Of a stretch of 64,000 nt of DNA, positions 39,388-47,705 are shown one piece after another. The notes beneath the pieces are model-generated. The model had not been told where the DNA came from and did no database searches. It worked only from the letters and a program-made list of their open reading frames with translations. The stretch is from NCBI RefSeq assembly GCF_036178845.1, contig NZ_CP108070.1, positions 11,346,001 to 11,410,000 on the forward strand, given 5' to 3'. Made by a program: the position numbers and the translations under genes. Every line of letters starts with the position of its first letter. The stretch's first letter is position 1. The stretch is from Streptomyces sp. NBC_00271. GTDB lineage: Bacteria; Actinomycetota; Actinomycetes; Streptomycetales; Streptomycetaceae.

Positions 39388-42141
39388 ATGCAGGTAGTAC
39401 GGCAGCGTCGGAGCAACGAGAAGGAACAGATCAACCTCTTTGGCAGACGCGTCGGCCGCCGGAGCACTCTGGTGGCGGCGGGCATCGCTGTGGCCCTCGC
39501 CGTCACGGGCACCGCTGTTGCCTCGACGAGCCAGTTCGCCACCCAGCAGGTCGGCCAGGTCACCGCCAACGGCCAGGTCATCTCGAGCGACCAGTACATC
39601 GCCCCGTACGGCAGCCGCACCGTCATCAACAACGGCAAGATCATGTCGTCCTCGGTCAGCCCGGACGGGGACCATCTCGCGGCCTCGATCGCCGATGGTG
39701 ATGCGTCTCTGGTCATCATGGACCTCAAGACCGGGCAGGTGAAGCAGCGCGTCGGCACCGCCTCGACGGACGACCTGCGCATCACGAGTGGCGCCGTCGG
39801 CCAGGAGGGCCCGACGTACTCGCCCGACGGTTCGCAGCTGTGGCTGGGCCAGAGCGACGGCTACACCAAGTTCACCGTGAACGCGGACGGCACCCTCGCC
39901 AACCCGACGGCCGTCCCGATCCCGGCCGACGGCTCCAAGCACGCACTGGTGGGTGCCGCGGTGTTCTCGGCCGACGGCTCCACCGTGTACGGCGCGGTCA
40001 ACGGCCAGAACCGGGTGGCCGCCATCGACGCGGCGACCGGGACCATCAAGCAGAGCTGGGCCGTTGGCAACGCACCCCGTGGCATCGTCATGGCCGGCAA
40101 CAAGCTCTACGTCAGCAACGAGGGCGGGCGCCCGGCCAAGGCCGGCGACACCACGATCAACTCCTACGGCACCCAGGTTCCGGCCAACCCGCAGACCGGT
40201 GCCACCACCACCGGCACGGTCAGTGTCATCGACCTGACGGACCCTGCCGCAGCCGTCGGGAGCATCGACGTCGGTCTGCACCCGACGGCCCTGTACGCCA
40301 AGAACGGGGCGGTGTTCGTCACCAACACCGCCGACAACAACGTGTCGGTCATCGACACCCGCAAGAACAAGGTCGTGCAGACCATCGCCACCCAGCCGTG
40401 GCCGGAGGCGTCGGTGGGCTACGAGCCCAACGCGGTGACGCTCACCGACGACGGCCGTCTGCTGGTGACGCTCGGCCGCGCCAACGCCGTCGCCGTCTAC
40501 CGCTACAAGTCCCCTCAGGAGCCCGCCAGTTACGTCGGCCTGCTCCCGACGGACTACTTCCCCGCGGAGATCACCACCGTGGGCAAGAAGGTGATCGTCT
40601 CCAACACCCGCGGCATTGACGCCCGCCGCCCCACCAACAAGGCCGGGCACGGCACCCACGACACCACGTCGAGCCTGACGCAGTTCACGCTGCCGGACGA
40701 CAGCGTCATCAGGTCCCAGACGGGCAAGGTCTTCCAGCAGAACGGCTGGACGCGCGGCTCGGTCTCGCTGGCCCACGGCAAGGGCAACCAGAAGCAGGTG
40801 CCGGTCCCGGCGCGGCTCGGCGCTCCCTCGACGATCAAGCACGTCTTCATGATCGTCAAGGAGAACCGGACCTACGACCAGGTCTTCGGTGACATGCCGC
40901 AGGGCAACGGCGACCCGTCGGTGACGCAGTTCGGCGAGAACGTGACGCCGAACCAGCACGCGCTGGCTTCGCAGTTCGGGCTGTACGACAACACCTACGA
41001 CATCGGCACGAACTCCGCCGAGGGCCACAACTGGCTGATGCAGGCCGACGACCCGGAGTACACCGAGTCCTCGGCCGGTGAGTACACGCGCAGCTACGAC
41101 ACCGAGGACGACGCTCTGGGCCACCAGAAGTCCGGCTTCATCTGGACCGGTGCGCAGGCGGCCGGAAAGTCCGTCAAGGACTTCGGCGAGTTCCAGTCGT
41201 TCGAGAGCAAGCCGGCCGGCGCGTCCTGGCAGAACCTGTACTGCGACACCAAGAACATGGAGGCGACCGGGCAGGACACCACCTACCCCATTCAAACGGG
41301 CTCGGCGATCCCGTCGCTCAACAAGGTGTCGGTGTCCGGCTTCCCGCTGTTCGACACCAGCGTCCCGGACATCTACAAGGAGCAGATCTGGAAGCAGGAC
41401 TTCGAGAAGAACGGTCCGGCGAACCTGAACATGTTCTGGCTCTCCAACGACCACACCGGCGGTCCGGCGAACGCGGCCGCCCAGGTCGCGGACAACGACC
41501 TCGCGGTCGGCCGGATGGTCGATGAGATCTCGCACAGCAAGTACTGGAAGGACTCGGCGATCTTCGTCGTCGAGGACGACTCCCAGGCCGGCCTCGACCA
41601 CGTCGACGGCCACCGTGCCCCCATCCAGATCATCAGCCCCTGGGCCCAGCACGCCGCCGTCGACAGCCACTACTACTCGCAGATCACGATGATCCGGACC
41701 ATCGAGCAGATCCTCGGGATCCACCCGATGAACCAGAAGGACAGCGCGGCCACCCCGATGCGCGGGGCGTTCACCCGGCACCCCGACTTCACGCCGTTCA
41801 AGGCACTGCCCAACCGGACCTCGCTGACCGACGGCCTGAAGACCCCGCCCGCCTGCGGCGTGGACACCCCGGCGCCGCAGGACCCCAGCGCAGCGGCCGT
41901 GCCCTCGGCCAAGGTGCCGGCGGCCAAGCGGGCACTCGCGGCGACGTGGGAGGAGTGGAAGACGCACCAGCGGCTGACCGGGCCGGGCGCCATCCCCGAC
42001 TTCGCGAACCCCGCGCAGATGAACCACTTCACCTGGTACCAGACCCACGGATGGACCAAGCCCTACCCCGGTGAGAGCAAGATCTTCGCGCCCAAGGACG
42101 TCCCGGGCGCCTACATCCCCTCCTCGGAGTCCGACGGCTGA
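39388..42141 (+). CDS. Secreted YncE-like beta-propeller / phosphoesterase fusion
   Basis: A 917-residue exoprotein. The N-terminus (RRVGRRSTLVAAGIAVALAV then TGTAVAS) is a twin-arginine or Sec signal. Residues 60-440 are YVTN/YncE propeller repeats: SVSPDGDHLAASIADG, VFSADGSTVYGAVNGQ, TALYAKNGAVFVTNTADNN, VTLTDDGRLLVTLGRAN. From about residue 485 the phosphoesterase domain of the phospholipase C/acid phosphatase type begins with HVFMIVKENRTYDQVFGD, followed by SAEGHNWLMQADDPEY and FVVEDDSQAGLDHVDGHRAP, the usual metal-site blocks. The ABC permease is 4 bp upstream. It likely acts outside the cell on phosphate esters and may depend on the exporter. Confidence 0.9.
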   Translation: MQVVRQRRSNEKEQINLFGRRVGRRSTLVAAGIAVALAVTGTAVASTSQFATQQVGQVTANGQVISSDQYIAPYGSRTVINNGKIMSSSVSPDGDHLAASIADGDASLVIMDLKTGQVKQRVGTASTDDLRITSGAVGQEGPTYSPDGSQLWLGQSDGYTKFTVNADGTLANPTAVPIPADGSKHALVGAAVFSADGSTVYGAVNGQNRVAAIDAATGTIKQSWAVGNAPRGIVMAGNKLYVSNEGGRPAKAGDTTINSYGTQVPANPQTGATTTGTVSVIDLTDPAAAVGSIDVGLHPTALYAKNGAVFVTNTADNNVSVIDTRKNKVVQTIATQPWPEASVGYEPNAVTLTDDGRLLVTLGRANAVAVYRYKSPQEPASYVGLLPTDYFPAEITTVGKKVIVSNTRGIDARRPTNKAGHGTHDTTSSLTQFTLPDDSVIRSQTGKVFQQNGWTRGSVSLAHGKGNQKQVPVPARLGAPSTIKHVFMIVKENRTYDQVFGDMPQGNGDPSVTQFGENVTPNQHALASQFGLYDNTYDIGTNSAEGHNWLMQADDPEYTESSAGEYTRSYDTEDDALGHQKSGFIWTGAQAAGKSVKDFGEFQSFESKPAGASWQNLYCDTKNMEATGQDTTYPIQTGSAIPSLNKVSVSGFPLFDTSVPDIYKEQIWKQDFEKNGPANLNMFWLSNDHTGGPANAAAQVADNDLAVGRMVDEISHSKYWKDSAIFVVEDDSQAGLDHVDGHRAPIQIISPWAQHAAVDSHYYSQITMIRTIEQILGIHPMNQKDSAATPMRGAFTRHPDFTPFKALPNRTSLTDGLKTPPACGVDTPAPQDPSAAAVPSAKVPAAKRALAATWEEWKTHQRLTGPGAIPDFANPAQMNHFTWYQTHGWTKPYPGESKIFAPKDVPGAYIPSSESDG

Positions 42142-42160
42142 CAGGAGTCCGACGGCTGAC
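42126..42160. repeat. 17-bp direct repeat spanning the phosphoesterase stop
   Basis: GGAGTCCGACGGCTGAC occurs at 42126-42142 and again at 42144-42160. The first copy encodes the last residues ESDG and the TGA stop at 42139-42141; the second repeats them untranslated. A recent slippage duplication is likely. Confidence 0.85.
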
Positions 42161-42177
42161 GCGGACTCACCGCGTCA

Positions 42178-42218
42178 AAGGGGCCCCTGACCGGCGTCAC
42201 CGCCGGCCAGGGGCCCTT
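42178..42218. terminator. Hairpin terminator of the ABC-phosphoesterase operon
   Basis: AAGGGGCCCCTG-ACCGGCG pairs with CGCCGGC-CAGGGGCCCTT around a short loop, a very stable stem directly after the phosphoesterase gene. It isolates the operon from the DrrA-like gene downstream. Confidence 0.8.
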
Positions 42219-42493
42219 CCGTCCCCACCCGAGCCGCGTTCGCGCTCCTCTGCCTGCACGTGAGGGGGCCGTCATGCACTCCAGCCACCCTGCCGCGTCA
42301 TCCGCGGTGTTCCTGGCGGCCAGCTCGCCGGTCACAACCGGCGGATCGACTGCGTCGCCGGCCGGGGCCTTGGCCCCGGCGGACTTCGACCACGGCAGCG
42401 AGGCCATTAGGCATTCCCCTCCGCCACCCGGTTCCAGGGCACTGAAACCATCGTGAAACCGCGCTGAATGCGCCCTGCCGCAACCTCCTCCGC

Positions 42494-43474
42494 ATGACGA
42501 CAACGACCTCGCACTCACTCGCCATCGCGGCCAAGGGGCTGCGCAAGGCCTACGGCGACAAGACGGTTCTCGACGGGATCGACCTGGCGGTGCCGGCCGG
42601 CACGGTCTTCTCCCTGCTCGGACCGAACGGCGCCGGCAAGACCACCGCCGTGAAGATCCTTTCCACCCTCATCACCGCCGACGCCGGCGAGCTGCGGGTC
42701 GGCGGTCACGATCTCGCCGTCGACCCGCAGGCCGTGCGGTCCGCGATCGGCGTCACCGGACAGTTCTCCGCCGTCGACGGCCTGATCACCGGCGAGGAGA
42801 ACATGCTCCTCATGGCGGACCTGCACCACCTCTCCCGCAGCGAGGGCCGCCGCACCGCCGCCGAACTCCTCGAGCGCTTCGACCTCACCGAGGCCGCGAA
42901 GAAGCCCGCCTCCACCTACTCCGGCGGCATGAAACGCCGCCTTGACCTCGCCATGACGCTGGTCGGCGACCCGCGGATCATCTTCCTCGACGAGCCCACC
43001 ACCGGCCTCGACCCGCGCAGCCGCCACAACATGTGGCAGATCATCCGCGAGCTGGTCTCCGACGGCGTCACCGTCTTCCTCACCACCCAGTACCTGGACG
43101 AGGCCGACGAACTCGCCGACCGCATCGCGGTGTTGAACGACGGCAAGCTCGCCGCCGAAGGCAGCGCCGAGGAGCTCAAGCGGCTCATCCCCGGCGGACA
43201 CGTCCGGCTCCGCTTCACCGACCCCGCCGCCTACCAGTCCGCCGCCGTAGCCCTGCGCGAGGTCACCCGCGACGACGAGGCGCTGGCGCTGCAGATCCCC
43301 AGCGACGGCAGCCAGCGCGAACTGCGCGCCATCCTCGACTGGCTGGACTCCACCGGCATCGAGGCGGACGAGCTGACCGTGCACACCCCCGACCTCGACG
43401 ACGTGTTCTTCGCCCTGACCGGCCCCACCGCCATCCCCACCCAGCCGAACCAGCCCAACGAGAACGTCCGATGA
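42494..43474 (+). CDS. DrrA-type ABC transporter ATP-binding protein
   Basis: A 326-residue ATPase of the daunorubicin-resistance type. Walker A is GPNGAGKTTAVKILSTLI, the signature STYSGGMKRRLDLAMTL, Walker B RIIFLDEPTTGLDPRSRHNM, followed by TTQYLDEADELADRIAVL, characteristic of DrrA proteins. The C-terminal DrrA domain (FALTGPTAIPTQ end, DELTVHTPDLDDVF) is present. The stop overlaps the permease start (ATGA at 43471-43474). It drives export through the DrrB-like partner. The likely role is self-resistance or drug efflux. Confidence 0.93.
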   Translation: MTTTTSHSLAIAAKGLRKAYGDKTVLDGIDLAVPAGTVFSLLGPNGAGKTTAVKILSTLITADAGELRVGGHDLAVDPQAVRSAIGVTGQFSAVDGLITGEENMLLMADLHHLSRSEGRRTAAELLERFDLTEAAKKPASTYSGGMKRRLDLAMTLVGDPRIIFLDEPTTGLDPRSRHNMWQIIRELVSDGVTVFLTTQYLDEADELADRIAVLNDGKLAAEGSAEELKRLIPGGHVRLRFTDPAAYQSAAVALREVTRDDEALALQIPSDGSQRELRAILDWLDSTGIEADELTVHTPDLDDVFFALTGPTAIPTQPNQPNENVR

Positions 43475-44256
43475 GCGCCCTCTCCCTCGCCGTACGCGAC
43501 TCGAACACGATGCTGCGCCGCAACCTCCTGCACGCGCGCCGCTATCCGTCCCTCACCCTGAACCTGCTGCTCACGCCGATCATGCTGTTGCTGCTCTTCG
43601 TCTACATCTTCGGCGACGTGATGAGCACGGGCATCGGCGGCGCCGACCGCTCCGACTACATCGCCTATATCGTCCCGGGCATCCTGATGATGACCATCGG
43701 CGGCACCGTCATCGGGACCGCGGTGTCCGTCGCCACCGACATGAACGAGGGCATCATCGCCCGCTTCCGCACGATGGCGATCCACCGCGGGTCCGTGCTC
43801 GTCGGGCACGTCGTCGGCAGCGTGCTGCAGTGCATCGCCAGCGTGGTCCTCGTCGGCGCCGTTGCCGTGGCCATCGGCTTCCGGTCCACCGACGCAACCG
43901 CCCTGGAATGGCTGGCGGCGATCGGACTGCTCGCGCTGTTCGCCCTGGCACTCACCTGGATCGCCGTCGGGATGGGCATGGCCAGCCCGAACGCCGAGGC
44001 GGCCAGCAACAGCGCACAGCCGCTGATCCTCCTCCCGCTCATCTCCAGCGCCTTCATCCCCGCCGACACGATGCCGGGTTGGTTCCAGCCGATCGCCGAG
44101 TACCAGCCGTTCACCCCGGCCATCGAGACCCTGCGCGGCCTGCTGCTCGGCACCGAGATCGGCAACAACTGGTGGATCGCGATCGCCTGGTGCGTCGGCC
44201 TGACCGTGCTCGGCTACCGCTGGTCGACGGCGTCCTTCAACCGCGACCCGAAGTAG
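43471..44256 (+). CDS. DrrB-type ABC-2 permease
   Basis: A 261-residue ABC-2 permease with six helices: LNLLLTPIMLLLLFVYIFG, YIVPGILMMTIGGTVIGTAV, VGSVLQCIASVVLVGAVAVA, WLAAIGLLALFALALTWIAV, LILLPLISSAFIPADTM and WWIAIAWCVGLTVLGY. The EGIIARFRTMAIHRGSVLVG loop is the ABC-2 signature of this family. It pairs with the DrrA-like ATPase. Its 3' end overlaps the 3' end of the convergent AfsR-like gene by 20 bp. The start is set by the ATGA overlap. Confidence 0.92.
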   Translation: MSALSLAVRDSNTMLRRNLLHARRYPSLTLNLLLTPIMLLLLFVYIFGDVMSTGIGGADRSDYIAYIVPGILMMTIGGTVIGTAVSVATDMNEGIIARFRTMAIHRGSVLVGHVVGSVLQCIASVVLVGAVAVAIGFRSTDATALEWLAAIGLLALFALALTWIAVGMGMASPNAEAASNSAQPLILLPLISSAFIPADTMPGWFQPIAEYQPFTPAIETLRGLLLGTEIGNNWWIAIAWCVGLTVLGYRWSTASFNRDPK

Positions 44257-47200
44257 CGGCCATGACAGCGCGGGCTGCCTCCCGCAACTCGTCCCGCTCC
44301 AGGGCGGCGTACTCCGACACCGCGTCGGCGTACGCCGCCCTGTCGGCGTCTTCCGCCGCCTTGCGGGCGCGGTCCGCCGACATCGTCGGCTGGAACTCGC
44401 GCATCACCCCCAGCCGTTCGGCCAGCGCGATCATCCGTACGGCACCGGTGTCGCCTGATGTGAGCCCCGCCATGCCGAGGCTGTGCAGCAGCGTCCCGAA
44501 CAACGGGAGTTCGGAGGGCGAGCCGACCGGATCGCACAGCAGCGTCCGCAGCCGCTGCCGCAGCCGGTCGACCACCTCCGTGACCAGCCCGAGCCGGCCG
44601 GCATGCGCGTGCGCCGTCACCGCCACCGACTGGATCAGGAACGCCCACGGGTCGAGCCGGGCGTCGCCGTCGCGCAGCGAGCCGGCCGCGAGCATGCGCT
44701 CCACGGCGCCGCGCCACAGGCCGAGCCCGACCTCCGTCAGCCCGCGGGCGAGCGCGATCTCGGCGCGCCCGCCGAGGTCCGGCCGGTAGAAGTCGTCCTG
44801 CTGCGGGGTGCTGTCGCTCTCCGCCTGCCGCAGCCAGTAGTCGGCCTCGTCGGTCTCGCCGCGCTGCAGACAGGCGAGGACCAGGAGCGAGCGGATGCCG
44901 ATGTAGTCGTGCCCGTCGCCGAGCCGCGGCAGCACCTTGAGCGACGCTTGGAGATGCTCGTACGCCTCCTCGCCCCGCCCCGTCCGCAGGCACAGCTCGC
45001 TCAGCCGGGAATGCACCATCAGCTGCACGGACGGATTGTCGACCGCCGCCAGTCCGGCGACCGCCCGGCGGGCCGAGACGAGCGCGCGGTCGATGTCGTG
45101 CTCGAACTCCCAGACGTAGCAGGCGACGCACTCGGCGATGCCGGAGAGCAGCGGCTGCTCGCTGTCGCCCGCACCCTCGCAGAGCTCCCGCAGCACGTCG
45201 TAGCCGGGAGGCCGTATCTCGGGGATCGCGCTCAGCACGAGCGCGGTGGCGCGCATCAGCGTGTCCGGCGGGGCTGGGGGCAGCCGCCGGAGGGTGACGA
45301 GCTGGCGTACGGCGCGCGGGCCGGAGCCCATGAACACGGTCGCCGCGCCCAACACCGCGGCGGTGCGGGCGACTTCGACGTACTCGGGCCCGGGACGGTA
45401 GTGCGACAGCGGCGGGCCGGTGTCCGCGGCGATGGCGGCGAGGCGGGGAAAGTTGGTGCCGGTGGACCACAGACTGGCGAGGACGGCGGTGACGGCGGCG
45501 GTGGTGGGGTTGTCCGTACAGGCCAGGGCATGCCGCAGGGCCAGCACGAGGTTGTCCTGCTCGGCCTTGATCCGCTCCCAGGCGGCCTGCGCATCCGAGC
45601 CGAAGAGCGCGTCGTGGTACGCGACCCCGAAGTCCCGCGCCCAGGCGAGGAACCGGCCCACAGCCTCCTCGTCCCCGCCCGCCTCCGCACGCCGGGCCGC
45701 GCTGAACTCCCGTACGGTCTCCAGCATCCGAAACCGCACCCCGGCCGGGGTCTCGGCGACGGTGAGCAGCGACTGACCGGCCAACTGCTCAAGAAGCAAC
45801 AGCGCATCCTCGCCGAGGACCCGCTCCGCCGCTTCACCGCCGAACCCCCCGGGGAACACGGACAGCGTGCGCAGCGCCGCCCGGGCATCCTGCGCGAGCA
45901 GGTTCCAGCTCCACTCCACGACCGCGTGCAGCGTGCGGTGACGCTCCGGCACCCCCCGCACCCCGCCGCGCAGCAGCGCGAACCGGTCACCGAGGCGGCG
46001 GGCGATCTCCGGCACCGACATCACCCGCACCCGCGCCGCGGCCAGCTCCACGGCGAGCGGCAGCCCGTCGAGGTGACGGCACAGCCCGGCCACCGCGTCC
46101 GGCGGCAGCTCCACGCCGGGCCGGGCGGCCCGCGCCCGCTGCGTGAACAACTCGACGGAGATGCCCAGACCCAGCTCCGGCAGCGCGTACACCGCCTCCG
46201 ACGTCAGGCCCAGCGGAGCCCGGCTGGTGGCCAGCACCCGCAGGTCCTTCGAGGACGAGACCAGCGCCTGTACGAGGCCGGCGGCACCGGCGATGACCTG
46301 CTCGCAGTTGTCGAGGACCAGCAGCGCGGACCCGGAGCCGAGCACACCGAGAATGCCGGACACCGGGTCGTGACCGCGCACCGCGCCCGGCCGCCCCTCA
46401 CCCGCGCCGAGCGCGGAAGCCACCTCCGCGGCCACGTCCTCGTCCGCCGTGACACCGGCGAGCGGCACGAAATACACCACGCGCTGCTCGGCCCGGCGGC
46501 TGACGGCGTGCGCGAGCCGGGTCTTGCCGAGGCCGCCGGGGCCGACGACGGTGACGGCGCGGGAGGCGCGCAGCAGCCGTTCCACCGCCGCGACGTCCTC
46601 GTCCCGGCCCAGCAGCAGGTTCGGCTCGTGCGGCACACCGTGCCGGACCACAGGCGACTCGCCGCGCAGCAGCTCCTGCTGTACGGCCTTGAGCCCGGCG
46701 CCCGGATCCGTGCCGAGCGTCTCGCGCAGCTCACGCCGGTACGCCTCGTACCGCATCAGCGCGGCGGACGGGCCCGCCGTCGCCGCCTCGCCGCGCAGCA
46801 GCTCGGCGAGCACTTCCTCGTCCCGCGGATGCTCCGCGGCGGCCACGGCCAGCGGCCCGGCCGCCTCCGCGTGCCGCCCCAGCCGGGCGAGCGCGAGCGC
46901 CCGCGCGCGCAGGAGCGCGCCGCGGACCGGGGCGCGCTCGGCGCGCAACGCGGCCACGGGGTCGTCGGCGCTGCCGGCCCCGTCAGGAGTGCCCTCCCAC
47001 AGCGCGAGCCCGGCCTCGGCCGCGGCCAGCGATCCCGCGTGGTCCCCGGCCCTGGCACGGTCCGCGCCGGCGGCGGCGTGCAGCAGCAGGGCGGAGCTGT
47101 CGACCTGGTCCTCGGCGAGCGCGAGCCGGTATCCGGCGGGCGTGCTCGCGAGGACGTCGGCGCCCAGCTGCGCCCGCGCCCTGGACACGAGGACCTGCAC

Positions 47201-47377
47201 CGCCTTTCCCGGCCGCTCCGGCAGCTCGTCCGGCCACAGCCCGGCCACCAGCCGCTCGGTGCTGCAGCCCGTGCGCAAGTCGCCCGCGAGCAGCGCGAGG
47301 AGACCGCGGAGCCGGGGCGCGGTGATCTCCTGCCCGCGATAGGCGACACGTGGCAGCAGGGTCAGGTCGGTGGTCAC
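44237..47377 (-). CDS. AfsR/SARP-like regulator with BTAD, NB-ARC and TPR regions
   Basis: 1046 residues. The N-terminal ~75 residues are a winged OmpR-type DNA-binding domain (YRGQEITAPRLRGLLALLAG, ERPGKAVQVLVSRARAQLG); residues 85-240 are the bacterial transcriptional activator domain (SALLLHAAAGADRARAGD, RYEAYRRELRETLGTDPG). The NB-ARC core follows: TVVGPGGLGKTRLAHAVSRR (Walker A), ALLVLDNCEQVI (Walker B), LPLAVELAAARVRVM. The second half is TPR-rich. Such proteins hydrolyse ATP while activating genes of secondary metabolism. It is convergent on the DrrAB-like pair and probably controls it or a nearby cluster. GTG 47377 gives the conserved start; Gly-rich C-terminus ends at 44237. Confidence 0.92.
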   Translation of the reverse strand: MTTDLTLLPRVAYRGQEITAPRLRGLLALLAGDLRTGCSTERLVAGLWPDELPERPGKAVQVLVSRARAQLGADVLASTPAGYRLALAEDQVDSSALLLHAAAGADRARAGDHAGSLAAAEAGLALWEGTPDGAGSADDPVAALRAERAPVRGALLRARALALARLGRHAEAAGPLAVAAAEHPRDEEVLAELLRGEAATAGPSAALMRYEAYRRELRETLGTDPGAGLKAVQQELLRGESPVVRHGVPHEPNLLLGRDEDVAAVERLLRASRAVTVVGPGGLGKTRLAHAVSRRAEQRVVYFVPLAGVTADEDVAAEVASALGAGEGRPGAVRGHDPVSGILGVLGSGSALLVLDNCEQVIAGAAGLVQALVSSSKDLRVLATSRAPLGLTSEAVYALPELGLGISVELFTQRARAARPGVELPPDAVAGLCRHLDGLPLAVELAAARVRVMSVPEIARRLGDRFALLRGGVRGVPERHRTLHAVVEWSWNLLAQDARAALRTLSVFPGGFGGEAAERVLGEDALLLLEQLAGQSLLTVAETPAGVRFRMLETVREFSAARRAEAGGDEEAVGRFLAWARDFGVAYHDALFGSDAQAAWERIKAEQDNLVLALRHALACTDNPTTAAVTAVLASLWSTGTNFPRLAAIAADTGPPLSHYRPGPEYVEVARTAAVLGAATVFMGSGPRAVRQLVTLRRLPPAPPDTLMRATALVLSAIPEIRPPGYDVLRELCEGAGDSEQPLLSGIAECVACYVWEFEHDIDRALVSARRAVAGLAAVDNPSVQLMVHSRLSELCLRTGRGEEAYEHLQASLKVLPRLGDGHDYIGIRSLLVLACLQRGETDEADYWLRQAESDSTPQQDDFYRPDLGGRAEIALARGLTEVGLGLWRGAVERMLAAGSLRDGDARLDPWAFLIQSVAVTAHAHAGRLGLVTEVVDRLRQRLRTLLCDPVGSPSELPLFGTLLHSLGMAGLTSGDTGAVRMIALAERLGVMREFQPTMSADRARKAAEDADRAAYADAVSEYAALERDELREAARAVMAATSGRG

Positions 47378-47665
47378 CCGTGCAGATTAGCCAAGGTGCC
47401 GGCCGCCGGAACTCCCGCCGCAGGCCGAACTCCCGCTGCCCGTGCGGCTCTGCTCCACGCGCGCCCGCCGCCGGGGCGGCTGCCGCAGCCGCGCCGACCG
47501 TTCCCGCCACCCCGTGCCGACCGTCCCAGCACCCCGTGCCGACCGTTCCTGCTGCCGGCGCCGGAAGGCCGGCCCGTGCGGCGGGCAGCCCGCCCGACCT
47601 CGTACGACCACGACACCCTCACCCGCGGCCGGCCCCGCCCCGGCTCGACCGACGATGGAGAACTC
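47378..47665. other. Upstream region of the AfsR-like gene, with short repeats
   Basis: No gene is supported. Around 47490-47555 the segment CGTGCCGACCGT is repeated about three times in variant form. These might be direct-repeat sites for a SARP-like protein, which bind such repeats, but the spacing is irregular. Confidence 0.35.
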
Positions 47666-47705
47666 GACGCCTCACCGTCTACCGTGACGCCTCACCGTCT
47701 ACCGT
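47666..47705. repeat. Perfect 20-bp tandem duplication
   Basis: GACGCCTCACCGTCTACCGT occurs twice head to tail (47666-47685 and 47686-47705). The second copy overlaps the last codons of the SpoIIE-like gene (ends 47699). Probably a recent duplication. Confidence 0.85.

Noticed and set aside
39283..42048. Very long open frame on the strand opposite the phosphoesterase gene (about 920 codons)
   Set aside because: Valine/arginine/glycine-rich composition with no motif, while the plus strand encodes a clear signal peptide, propeller and phosphoesterase. It is a high-GC codon shadow.
37090..47377. Secondary-metabolite biosynthetic cluster
   Set aside because: Exporters and a SARP-like regulator are present but there is no polyketide, peptide or terpene synthase or tailoring set in the window.
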